A stretch of DNA of 5,853 nucleotides from SHYR01 sp034406555 (GTDB taxonomy: Bacteria > Chloroflexota > Dehalococcoidia > UBA2979), in assembly GCA_034406555.1 (NCBI GenBank), contig DASCRM010000031.1, positions 1 through 5,853 on the forward strand, read 5' to 3'. Both the position numbers and the translations under genes were made by a program. The stretch's first letter is position 1. Each line of letters opens with the position of its first letter. Shown piece by piece: positions 1 through 5,853 of the stretch. The notes beneath the pieces are model-generated. The model did no database searches, was not told the DNA's origin, and was given only the letters and a program-made list of their open reading frames with translations.

Positions 1-1
1 C

Positions 2-1615
2 AACACCGCTCCCGCGACCAACGGGTCCAGCGAGGCGAGCGATGCGGGCAACGGTTTTCTCATGGAGCAGGGTTTCACGATCTTGTGGAGCGGCTGGCAA
101 CACGACATGAAGGAAGGTGCCGGTCGGATGCGGGCCGAGTACCCAGTTGCGACCACCAGCGGCGAGCCGATCACCGGGCTCACGGCGCATGAGGTGATCG
201 ACGAGTTGGGCGCGGACCGCTTCGGCACCGAGCTGACATACTCGGCCGCGAGCATCGACGGTGAGAACGGCACGCTGACGGCACGCGTGCGAGAGCGCGA
301 CGAGCGTCAGCGCCCGACCGGTCTCGATTGGCGCTACGTCGACGATCGGCACATCGAGATCACACGTCCGAGCGACGGCTCGTTGGGCGCGGGCACGATC
401 TTTGAGTTCGTCTACACCGCGAAGGACCCGGTCGTGACCGGGCTGGCCTTTGCCTCCCATCGCGACGTCGCCAGCTTCCTCCGTGGGACGGAGCCCGATG
501 GCACCGGACGCCCACACCCGCTGGCGGAGGCTCCGCCGCAGCACCTGATGCTCTTTGGTCTCTCGCAGAGTGGACGCCTCGTCCGCGACTTCCTCTACCA
601 GGGCTTCAACGAGTCCCTCGACGGCGAACAGGTCTTCGACGCGGCCGTGCCCGTGATCGCCGGCTCGCGGAAGACGCACATGAACGACGCCTTCGCGCAG
701 CCCGGCCGCTACCAGCGCCAGCATGAAGATCACTGCTTTCCCGGCGACCAGTTTCCCTTTGCCTATCGAGAGTTGAGCGATCCGATCTCGGGAAAGACCG
801 ACAGTGTGCTCGCGCGCTGCGATGAGACCGGGACGACGCCGAAGATCATGCACCTGGACACGGAGACGGAGATCTGGTCCGCGCGCGCATCGCTGGTCGT
901 CACCGACTGCGAAGGCCGAGACATCGAGCAGCCGGAGAATGTGCGCGTCTATCTCGCCTCAGGGGTTCCGCATGGCAATCCGACGGAGCCGAACCCCGCG
1001 CCGATGCAGATGGCGCACAACGAACTCAGCTACGGGGCGATCATCCGTCCGCTTCTTGTGGCGCTGCGCGCCTGGGTGGAAGACGGCACACCGCCACCGG
1101 CGAGCTGCTTCCCGAGCGTCGCCGCCGGAACGCTGGTGCAGCCCGAGGAGGCCGGCTACCCGAAGATTCCGGGGCTGACGTTCGCCGCGCTGCTGAACGG
1201 GCTGCATCTGATGGACCATTCGCACGTGCCTCCGCGTGAGGGGGCCGCGTATCCGGTGCTGGTGTCGGCGGTCGACGCTGACGGCAACGCCGTAGCCGGC
1301 GTGCGTCACCCGGTGCAGCGTGTGCCACGTGCCACGCTGCTGGGATGGAATCTGCGGGCGGCGGGCTACGGCGAAGGCGATCTCTACAGCTCGATTGGCT
1401 CGCGCATTCCCTTCGCCGAGACACGGGCCGAACGCATGGCTGAGGGCGACCCGCGACTCTCGATCGAGGAACGTTACGCGAGCAATGAGGATCTCGCGGC
1501 GCGGCTGCGGTCGGTGTGCGACGAGATGATCGCAACGCGATTGCTGCTGCCGGAGGATGCTGAGCGCATGCTCGCCGCCGTTCTGTCAGGGGGAAACGTG
1601 CTGACCGCCGCGTAG
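2..1615 (+). CDS. Alpha/beta hydrolase domain protein, 5'-truncated by window edge
   Basis: Probable serine hydrolase (esterase-like) of the large alpha/beta-hydrolase-domain family resembling Pfam Abhydrolase_10; substrate unknown. The frame is open to the left edge, and the 20 codons before the ATG at 62 read NTAPATNGSSEASDAGNGFL, continuous with the family-like stretch ending LWSGWQ. The ATG at 62 is therefore internal, and I estimate that roughly 100 N-terminal residues, possibly with a signal peptide, are missing. Counting from Met62: a strand-nucleophile-helix segment LFGLSQSGRLVRDFL at 164-178 with probable nucleophile Ser170 (AGT at 569-571); an acidic candidate Glu270 in TETEIW; a His304 candidate in SGVPHG. 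The C-terminal block at about 398-435 (PVLVSAVDADGNAVAGVRHP, then LLGWNLR) is typical of the family as I recall it. Triad roles beyond the serine are inferred. Stop is TAG at 1613-1615. Family confidence is good; reaction unknown. Confidence 0.85.
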   Translation, partial: NTAPATNGSSEASDAGNGFLMEQGFTILWSGWQHDMKEGAGRMRAEYPVATTSGEPITGLTAHEVIDELGADRFGTELTYSAASIDGENGTLTARVRERDERQRPTGLDWRYVDDRHIEITRPSDGSLGAGTIFEFVYTAKDPVVTGLAFASHRDVASFLRGTEPDGTGRPHPLAEAPPQHLMLFGLSQSGRLVRDFLYQGFNESLDGEQVFDAAVPVIAGSRKTHMNDAFAQPGRYQRQHEDHCFPGDQFPFAYRELSDPISGKTDSVLARCDETGTTPKIMHLDTETEIWSARASLVVTDCEGRDIEQPENVRVYLASGVPHGNPTEPNPAPMQMAHNELSYGAIIRPLLVALRAWVEDGTPPPASCFPSVAAGTLVQPEEAGYPKIPGLTFAALLNGLHLMDHSHVPPREGAAYPVLVSAVDADGNAVAGVRHPVQRVPRATLLGWNLRAAGYGEGDLYSSIGSRIPFAETRAERMAEGDPRLSIEERYASNEDLAARLRSVCDEMIATRLLLPEDAERMLAAVLSGGNVLTAA

Positions 1616-1658
1616 CGACCACGTGCGTGTCCGCCACACCGCCTTGACGGCCCGGTGA

Positions 1659-1683
1659 CGCGCCGCGAAATCTACGCGGCGTG
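1659..1683. repeat. GC-rich hairpin between hydrolase and PPC gene
   Basis: CGCCGCG (1661-1667) and CGCGGCG (1675-1681) are perfect inverted copies around the loop AAATCTA; a G-T wobble and a C-G pair extend the stem to nine pairs. No T-run follows on either strand, so it is not a classic Rho-independent terminator. It lies 44 bases after the hydrolase stop and just upstream of the next gene's ribosome binding site, so it could be a factor-dependent terminator or mRNA leader structure. A TTGACG hexamer at 1644-1649 resembles a -35 box, but no convincing -10 follows. Confidence 0.5.
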
Positions 1684-1687
1684 GATC

Positions 1688-1691
1688 GGAG
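1688..1691 (+). promoter_or_regulatory. Ribosome binding site deciding the start at 1699
   Basis: GGAG lies seven bases before the ATG at 1699, an ordinary Shine-Dalgarno spacing. It supports 1699, which opens a signal-peptide-like sequence, as the true translation start, rather than the GTG at 1844 that begins the longest uninterrupted frame inside the mature domain. Confidence 0.6.
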
Positions 1692-1698
1692 ACCTCCA

Positions 1699-3198
1699 AT
1701 GACCCGTTCCCATCTGCGAGTTTCGGCGCGGACCGTCGCGATTATCCTCGCTGTCGCTGCAGTGTTCCTTCTTCGGCCGAACGCTGGCGACGGCGCAGCA
1801 GGACGACGACCCCGCGCAACTGATTAGCCCCACGCCCAGCTCCGTGCTGCCCGGCGACATCGTCACCTTCGCCTGGCTCGGCACCAGCGACGTGGGCGAG
1901 TACTGGCGGGAAGTCGGTTCGTCGGCGGCGGGTAATGACCTGTACGGCGCCTCACAGGGGCTGTCCATGACCGTCACGGTCACTGACTTGCCGAGGGGCG
2001 GGCGCGCGCTCTCGGTGCGGCTGTGGGCCCGTGTCGGCGATCAGTGGAGCTTCGGCGATGTGCCCGATACGGCTGTCTCGCTGGTTGACGACCACGGGAG
2101 CGATGTTGAGAACGCGATGGCGGTAGCAGTGGGCATGGCGGCGGCCTCGGTCGTCACCGTTGGCGGAAGCATCGAGCGTGGCGAGGGCGCCGACTGGTTC
2201 TCGTTCGTCGCGGTGGCGGGAGCGCGATACACCTTCGCGACCGACCTCGGCACGCGCACTGACATGGTGCTCGACCTGCTCGACGGCAAGGGAGCGGTGA
2301 TCTCCTCGAACGATGATTTCGGCGCGTCGAATGAATCGCGGATCGATTGGCCGGCGCCGGGGGGCGGCACGTATTTCCTCGCGGTACGGACCTGGAGTCC
2401 GACGCAAATCGGCACGTACACGCTTGCCGTCACTACGGTCGTGGAGCCATCGGAAGGGCATGGCATCAAGGCGGTGCTGGCCAACTTCGGACGCATCGAC
2501 GACATCCTCGAGGAGGTAATCAGCACCTACTCAGACCCCTCGGCGGCGGTCGGCGATGGGACGTATCTGCGCGGCAGAGTTGAGGCCGTCCGACAGGAGA
2601 AACTGGAGACTCGACACGCGCTGCCCAGTCTGTTCCCGGACATCAGCGGCGATACGACCCCGGCGCAGCTCCTGAACAGCTTCGATTCCTGGTACTTTCG
2701 ATTCAGCGCGCTGGCACAATAGCTCGATGCGGCGGAGCAGCGGGCGCGATCGATGGACGGCCTTTACGGCACCTCGAGCGGGGTGTTCGTCGACAGGGCC
2801 GCCGACCGCAGCGACATCGGCTCCTCGCTGACACGAGCGCAGTTCTGGGTCGCCAGCCTGGAGGCGAGCCTCCCGGATCTCACGATGGGCGTACAGGTCT
2901 CGGCCGACGACCAGACGAGGGCGGAGTCGACCCGCGCGCCGCCCAGCGGATCACGCTCGACGAGTTGATCACTCGCATTCGTGCCGCTGACGCGGCGCGG
3001 TACGGCGTGATCCGCGAGTTCCCCGACGTCGCGGGCGCGCCCTTCTCCTGGTGGTACTTCGGGCTGAAGGACATCGACAGCGGCCTCGATGTGCTCGACG
3101 GCCTGACCCCGGAGGGCGCCCAGTCCCGAGACAAAGCCGTCGATTGGCTGCGCCGCATACAGGCGGTCAGGGGTCGAATGGAAGTACTGCTGAAGTAG
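1699..3198 (+). pseudogene. Secreted PPC-domain protein gene with two frameshifts and a stop
   Basis: Remains of a secreted protein of roughly 500 residues. ATG 1699 begins a signal peptide (basic MTRSHLRVSAR, then hydrophobic VAIILAVAAVFLL), but that frame stops at TAG 1825-1827. The mature protein continues one frame over (TLATAQQDDD, with a plausible cleavage after ATA), open to TAG 2720-2722. About 1823-2062 encodes an Ig-like beta domain (ISPTPSSVLPGDIVTFAW, then SVRLWARV). About 2090-2440 encodes a PPC domain (GADWFSFVAVAGARYTF, DMVLDLLDGKGAVISSNDD, GGGTYFLAVRTW). After TAG 2720 the same frame stays coding-like (LDAAEQRARSMDGLYG), then a second shift near 2910-2945 enters the frame of DELITRIRAADAARYG, ending at TAG 3196-3198. 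The C-terminal third is helical and unrecognised. PPC domains are usually accessory domains of exported bacterial proteins; no protease catalytic motif was seen. Three lesions favour a pseudogene; assembly error is the alternative. Confidence 0.75.
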
Positions 3199-3210
3199 CA
3201 GCGAGGAAGG

Positions 3211-3498
3211 CTAGCCGCCGCCTCGTTGTGCCTTCTTCATGAACGCTTCCGTCACCGCTTCCAACTCATCGTCGCCACCCTTGAACACGATGTCGAACTG
3301 TGTGAGGCCCATGCGTCCACCGGCGATCGCTTTGCGCTGATTGGTCCACGTCACCGACCAGTCGCCTGCGTCCATGCCGCTCGGCTCGCCATCGGCACCG
3401 GCAGCCGCGGCGGGATCGACGGTCGCGCCCATCTCCTCGAAGTACGCACGGATCAACCATTCCGGCAGCCCGCGAATCGAGAGTGTGGAGGTGCTCAA
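3211..3498 (-). CDS. Small MoaD-related C-terminal-domain-like protein ending GGG
   Basis: A 95-residue soluble protein, last gene of the apparent aldehyde oxidoreductase operon. It starts at TTG 3498, whose TG begins the TGA stop of the MoaD gene (TTGA, four-base overlap), so translation is probably coupled. The N-terminus (STLSIRGLPEWLIRAYFEEM) and the later strands (DWSVTWTNQRKAIAGGRMGL, TQFDIVFKGGDDELEAVTEAFMKK) suggest a small alpha+beta fold. It resembles, from memory, the C-terminal domain of the Thermus 'MoaD-related' protein (DUF1952-type), which is fused behind a MoaD domain; that assignment is moderate and untested. The chain ends QRGGG, a glycine tail like that of ubiquitin-like sulfur carriers, although the body is not an obvious beta-grasp. 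A role assisting pterin-cofactor assembly with MoaD is inferred from position. Confidence 0.75.
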   Translation of the reverse strand: MSTSTLSIRGLPEWLIRAYFEEMGATVDPAAAAGADGEPSGMDAGDWSVTWTNQRKAIAGGRMGLTQFDIVFKGGDDELEAVTEAFMKKAQRGGG

Positions 3499-3773
3499 CC
3501 CGCTCCGCCAGCGACCGGCGGGAAGATGTCGATGCCGCTATCCGTGCCGATCGCTGTCTGTAGGCCATCGAGGTGCCGGATGTCGCGGCCGTTGACCATC
3601 ACCGCGACGTACGGGCGCATGGCCCCGTCATCGTCCAGCAGGTGCGGGGCGAGATCCGGGTAATCGTCGCTCAGCGTGGCCAGCACGTCGCCGATCGTCG
3701 CGCAGCGGTTGGGGACCTCCACGGTGCGTCCGCCCACGATCGGACGGAGCGTCGCGTAGAGGCGTATTTCCAC
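3495..3773 (-). CDS. moaD: MoaD-type ubiquitin-like molybdopterin synthase sulfur carrier
   Basis: A 92-residue beta-grasp protein of the MoaD/ThiS family. MoaD carries a C-terminal thiocarboxylate that supplies dithiolene sulfur to molybdopterin or tungstopterin, working with MoaE after activation by a MoeB-like enzyme; neither partner gene is in the window. Visible hallmarks: first strand EIRLYATLRPIVG, a central TIGDVLATLSDDYPDL helix, the strand YVAVMVNGRDIRHLDGL, and the final IDIFPPVAGG. The start is GTG at 3773, 40 bases after the aldehyde oxidoreductase stop, without a clear Shine-Dalgarno. Unusually, the diglycine is not terminal: two residues follow (GGAG), so trimming would be needed for normal adenylation unless the extension is tolerated. 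Its place behind the oxidoreductase suggests a dedicated carrier for that enzyme's cofactor. Confidence 0.88.
   Translation of the reverse strand: MEIRLYATLRPIVGGRTVEVPNRCATIGDVLATLSDDYPDLAPHLLDDDGAMRPYVAVMVNGRDIRHLDGLQTAIGTDSGIDIFPPVAGGAG
3503..3506 (-). promoter_or_regulatory. Ribosome binding site inside the MoaD glycine-tail codons
   Basis: On the minus strand GGAG lies four bases before the TTG start at 3498. It is formed by the last base of the first Gly codon, the second Gly codon GGA and the next base (GGC GGA GCG GGT TGA). With the TTGA overlap it supports coupled reinitiation of the small downstream gene. Spacing is slightly short and TTG is a weak start. Confidence 0.4.
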
Positions 3774-3813
3774 CGCTCAGGCTGCGATCGGTCGAACCTC
3801 GCTGTCGCGAGGA

Positions 3814-5625
3814 TCAGCTGATGATCTGCAGCTCTCGCAACTTGGCGTCCGGGGCGACCCCGTCCTCCCAGCCGCGCGCGGCGTAGTACTCAGCCTTCAT
3901 CTCGTCGAGCTCCACCACGGAACCCTCGGCACCGCCGGTGCCGGGCTCGTCGAGGTAGCGCTGCGGCAGGCTGTCCTCTGCGCCCGCGAAGCCCAGCAGG
4001 TTGTTGTAGTGGCGCTCCAGGTTGTAGATGCGCTCGCCGATCGTCATCACATCGTCCGCGGTCAGGGGGATGCCGACGATCGTTTCGTACTGCGCCGCGT
4101 ACTCTTCCGCACCCTCCGAGAACGCGGAGAACTTGCAGAGATCGAGTGAGTCACTGAACGAGTGCAAGTCCTGGAAAATCTTCAGCAGCTCGCCCTTGCC
4201 CTTCCACTCCAGTGGGTCGGTCTTTACCGGGATGCCGAGCACCTCGGAGGCCGGCGTGTAGCCGCGGAGGTGGCAAGCGCCCCGGTTGCTGGTCGCGTAG
4301 CCAAGGGCCTCGCCCTTCATCCCGCGCGGGTCGTAGGCGGGGACCGACAGGCCCTTCACCGCCATCGCAATCTCTGCGTGGCCGAACGACTCCGCTGCCC
4401 GCGTGGCGCCGCCAGCGAGCGTGTCGCCGATGCCATCGCGAGTCGCGACGGAGGCCGCGGTCGCGACCATCCCGGCGCCGTCGCCCCAGCCGAGGCCCGG
4501 GCCGCTGGCGTACTCCTTCTCGGTCGCCTCCATGAACATCGAGAGCACGTTGCCGATCTCGATCGCGTCCATGCCGTAGTCGTTGCACTGGTCGATGATC
4601 TTCGCGACCACGCCGACGTCGCTGTTACCGCAGTTCGCACCGAGTGCCCATGCGGGCTCGTACTCCATCGACTCCATGCGCAGGCCCGCGTAGGGGCCGG
4701 AGGTGATCTCCACCAGCTTCTTGCAGGCCACCGGGCAGGCGTGGCAGGTGGGCTCCTCGACAAGCACCGTCTCGCGAATGGTCTCGCCGCTGAGCTTCTC
4801 GGCGTCGGGCCACGTCGTCTCCTGCGAGTTGCGCGTGCCGAGTGCGCCGAGAGAGTTGATCGGGTTCATCAGCACGTTGGTGCCGTAGAGCGAGAGGCCG
4901 CCTTCCCTCGGTGCCAGCACTTCGCTGTCCATGATCGTCTTCAACGCGCGCTCGTGCGCCGGCTTCCACTTCTCGCGGTCGGCCGCGCGTGGCATCGTGC
5001 TGTTGTCGGCCTTCACGACGACGGCCTTGAGGTTCTTCGAGCCGGCCACCGCGCCGGTGCCGCCACGCCCTGCGGCGCGGTCGTCCTCGTTGATGATCGA
5101 GGCGAAGGCGACTTCATTCTCGCCGGCCTGCCCGATTGCCATCACGGACAGGTTGTCGTCGCCGTAGCGGTCACCGTAGTGCGTCACCGTGTCGTGTACG
5201 CCGTGGCCCCAGATGTCCTCGGCTGAGCGCAGTTCGACGGTGCCGTCCTCCACGTGTGCGTAGACGGGCTTGTCGGACTTGCCGGTGAAGAGCAGGGCGT
5301 CGAATCCGGCCCAGCGCAGGCGAGCAGCGCTCCAGCCACCCATGTGGCTGTCGACGATCGTGCCAGTGAGCGGCGACTTGGTGACGACCGCCAGGCGACC
5401 GCTCATCGTGGCTTCGCCACCGGTCAGCGGGCCGTTGACCAGCGCCAGCATGTTGTCGGGCCCGCGAGGGTCGACCTGCGGTCCGTTGTCGAAGAGGTAC
5501 TTCACGCCGAGCCCGCGCGCGCCGATGTAGAGGCGGGCGTTCTCTTCGTTGATCCCCTCGTAGCTGACGCTGCCTGCGGTCAGATCAATTCGAGCTACCC
5601 GGTTCGCGTATCCGCCAAGTGCCAT
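3814..5625 (-). CDS. aor: Aldehyde ferredoxin oxidoreductase, tungsten/molybdopterin type
   Basis: A 603-residue cytoplasmic enzyme of the AOR family (usual size about 600-620), which interconverts aldehydes and carboxylic acids with ferredoxin, using a bis-pterin tungsten (or molybdenum) cofactor and a 4Fe-4S cluster. From ATG 5625: N-terminal domain with ARIDLTAGSV (11-20) and YIGARGLGVKYLF (33-45); GRGGTGAVAGSKNLKAVVV at 187-205; cluster ligands Cys294, Cys297 and Cys301 in CHACPVAC plus Cys497 in SLDLCKFS; YEPAWALGANC at 322-332; YDPRGMKG at 431-438; and SNRGACHLR (447-455), whose His452 is a likely active-site residue. The frame runs on upstream to 5808, but that N-terminus is not family-like. 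The ATG at 5625 has GGAGG six bases before it, a -10-like box further up, and starts MALGGYANRV as expected. Paralogues with other substrates (formaldehyde, glyceraldehyde-3-phosphate, BamB-like) cannot be excluded. No separate ferredoxin-type or flavin subunit gene is adjacent. Confidence 0.95.
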   Translation of the reverse strand: MALGGYANRVARIDLTAGSVSYEGINEENARLYIGARGLGVKYLFDNGPQVDPRGPDNMLALVNGPLTGGEATMSGRLAVVTKSPLTGTIVDSHMGGWSAARLRWAGFDALLFTGKSDKPVYAHVEDGTVELRSAEDIWGHGVHDTVTHYGDRYGDDNLSVMAIGQAGENEVAFASIINEDDRAAGRGGTGAVAGSKNLKAVVVKADNSTMPRAADREKWKPAHERALKTIMDSEVLAPREGGLSLYGTNVLMNPINSLGALGTRNSQETTWPDAEKLSGETIRETVLVEEPTCHACPVACKKLVEITSGPYAGLRMESMEYEPAWALGANCGNSDVGVVAKIIDQCNDYGMDAIEIGNVLSMFMEATEKEYASGPGLGWGDGAGMVATAASVATRDGIGDTLAGGATRAAESFGHAEIAMAVKGLSVPAYDPRGMKGEALGYATSNRGACHLRGYTPASEVLGIPVKTDPLEWKGKGELLKIFQDLHSFSDSLDLCKFSAFSEGAEEYAAQYETIVGIPLTADDVMTIGERIYNLERHYNNLLGFAGAEDSLPQRYLDEPGTGGAEGSVVELDEMKAEYYAARGWEDGVAPDAKLRELQIIS

Positions 5626-5631
5626 CAGAGG

Positions 5632-5636
5632 CCTCC
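5632..5636 (-). promoter_or_regulatory. Strong ribosome binding site of the aldehyde oxidoreductase
   Basis: GGAGG on the minus strand, six bases before ATG 5625. This near-perfect Shine-Dalgarno fixes the start and rules against the 61-codon in-frame extension upstream. Confidence 0.75.
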
Positions 5637-5665
5637 GTCGATGCTTCGAGCGTTGAAGTGCGCGG

Positions 5666-5671
5666 ATTGTA
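5666..5671 (-). promoter_or_regulatory. Candidate -10 box for the aldehyde oxidoreductase operon
   Basis: TACAAT on the minus strand matches five of six bases of the TATAAT consensus. It lies about 40 bases upstream of ATG 5625, which would give a leader of roughly 33 bases containing the GGAGG site. No good -35 hexamer is seen 16-18 bases further up (GAACAG region), so the promoter may be weak or activator-dependent. Assignment is from sequence match alone. Confidence 0.35.
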
Positions 5672-5767
5672 GTACATGCGGAGAGCCTCTGTTCGTGTGC
5701 TGCGACACTGGACGCCTGGATCGACGCGACCGCTGGGTGGATGTTCAGCCGCCGTGCCGTCAAATTT

Positions 5768-5808
5768 GGTCTCACCCGGTTCGGCCAGAAGCCGTGACCG
5801 GGTCTCAC
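5768..5808. repeat. Interrupted hairpin flanked by an 8-base direct repeat
   Basis: ACCCGGT (5774-5780) pairs with ACCGGGT (5797-5803), and inside it CGGC (5782-5785) pairs with GCCG (5791-5794) around the loop CAGAA, leaving one T opposite TG. GGTCTCAC occurs directly at 5768-5775 and 5801-5808, 33 bases apart, overlapping the stem arms. An 8-base palindrome CAAATTTG sits at 5761-5768. No T-run follows on either strand, so a Rho-independent terminator is unlikely. Position between two possibly divergent genes suggests an operator or leader RNA structure; function is unproven. Confidence 0.5.
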
Positions 5809-5841
5809 GAGGGGTGCACCCGTGCTCAGAGCCGAGGATTA

Positions 5842-5853
5842 ATGACAGAGATG
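5842..5853 (+). CDS. Possible start of a divergent gene, cut by window edge
   Basis: ATG at 5842 begins MTEM and remains open to the right edge. GAGG at 5834-5837 lies four bases before it, a short but usable Shine-Dalgarno. A second ATG at 5851 is in the same frame. Only four codons are visible, so nothing can be said about the product. If real, it is transcribed away from the aldehyde oxidoreductase operon and shares the intergenic region 5626-5841. Confidence 0.3.

Noticed and set aside
62..64. ATG at 62 as the hydrolase start
   Set aside because: The same frame is open to the window edge and encodes ASDAGNGFL directly before it, continuous with the family-like GYT/LWSGWQ region; no ribosome site precedes 62.
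1041..1637. 198-residue open frame on the - strand opposite the hydrolase
   Set aside because: Arg/Pro/Ser/Ala-rich shadow of a real coding frame, with no family motif.
1952..2526. Two overlapping - strand open frames of 161 and 169 residues opposite the PPC gene
   Set aside because: Both are complements of the PPC and Ig-like coding region, which shows clear domain signatures on the + strand.
1844..2722. A complete 292-residue gene starting at GTG 1844
   Set aside because: The GTG lies inside the Ig-like domain (SPTPSSVLPGD). Coding-like sequence extends upstream to a signal peptide and downstream past the TAG, so this is a fragment of a longer broken gene.
4162..5226. 354-residue open frame on the + strand opposite the aldehyde oxidoreductase
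   Set aside because: It is antisense to a confidently identified gene, with composition dominated by Val/Ala/Arg/His expected from the complement of GC-rich codons; no ribosome site or recognisable domain.
5774..5803. Rho-independent terminator at the right-edge hairpin
   Set aside because: Neither strand has a T-run after the stem, and it is upstream of, not downstream from, the neighbouring genes.
5626..5808. 61-residue N-terminal extension of the aldehyde oxidoreductase
   Set aside because: The extension is Arg/His/Ser-rich and not AOR-like, and it crosses a candidate -10 box. The ATG at 5625 has a near-perfect GGAGG and gives the normal family N-terminus.

Overview
The window is GC-rich bacterial DNA with GC-ending codons, Shine-Dalgarno-led starts and tightly packed genes. 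An archaeal-type tungsten aldehyde oxidoreductase beside moaD, plus a secreted-type hydrolase and a PPC-domain exoprotein, would suit a Chloroflexota (Dehalococcoidia / SAR202-like) or another GC-rich environmental bacterium. That placement is inference from gene content; the window contains no marker gene.

Left half, + strand. Positions 2-1615 hold the 3' part of a large alpha/beta-hydrolase-domain protein (family resembling Pfam Abhydrolase_10), whose start lies outside the window. After an 83-base gap with a strong hairpin comes a gene (1699-3198) for a secreted protein: signal peptide, Ig-like beta domain, PPC (bacterial pre-peptidase C-terminal) domain and helical C-terminal region. It is broken at three places: a frameshift just after the signal peptide, an in-frame TAG at 2720-2722, and a second frameshift near 2910-2945. 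It is best read as a pseudogene, or less likely as a locally bad assembly.

Right half, - strand. Three genes form an apparent operon transcribed leftwards: an aldehyde ferredoxin oxidoreductase (5625-3814), a MoaD-type ubiquitin-like sulfur carrier (3773-3495), and a 95-residue protein (3498-3211) resembling the C-terminal domain of 'MoaD-related' proteins. The last two overlap by four bases (TTGA). The operon has a good Shine-Dalgarno and a candidate -10 box, and meets the pseudogene tail to tail with 12 bases between. The simplest reading is an enzyme travelling with the sulfur carrier needed to make its tungsto-/molybdopterin dithiolene.

The right edge (5626-5841) is an intergenic region with an interrupted hairpin, a flanking 8-base direct repeat and a small AT palindrome. 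A possible divergent gene starts at 5842 and runs off the window. I saw no tRNA, rRNA, CRISPR array or insertion sequence.
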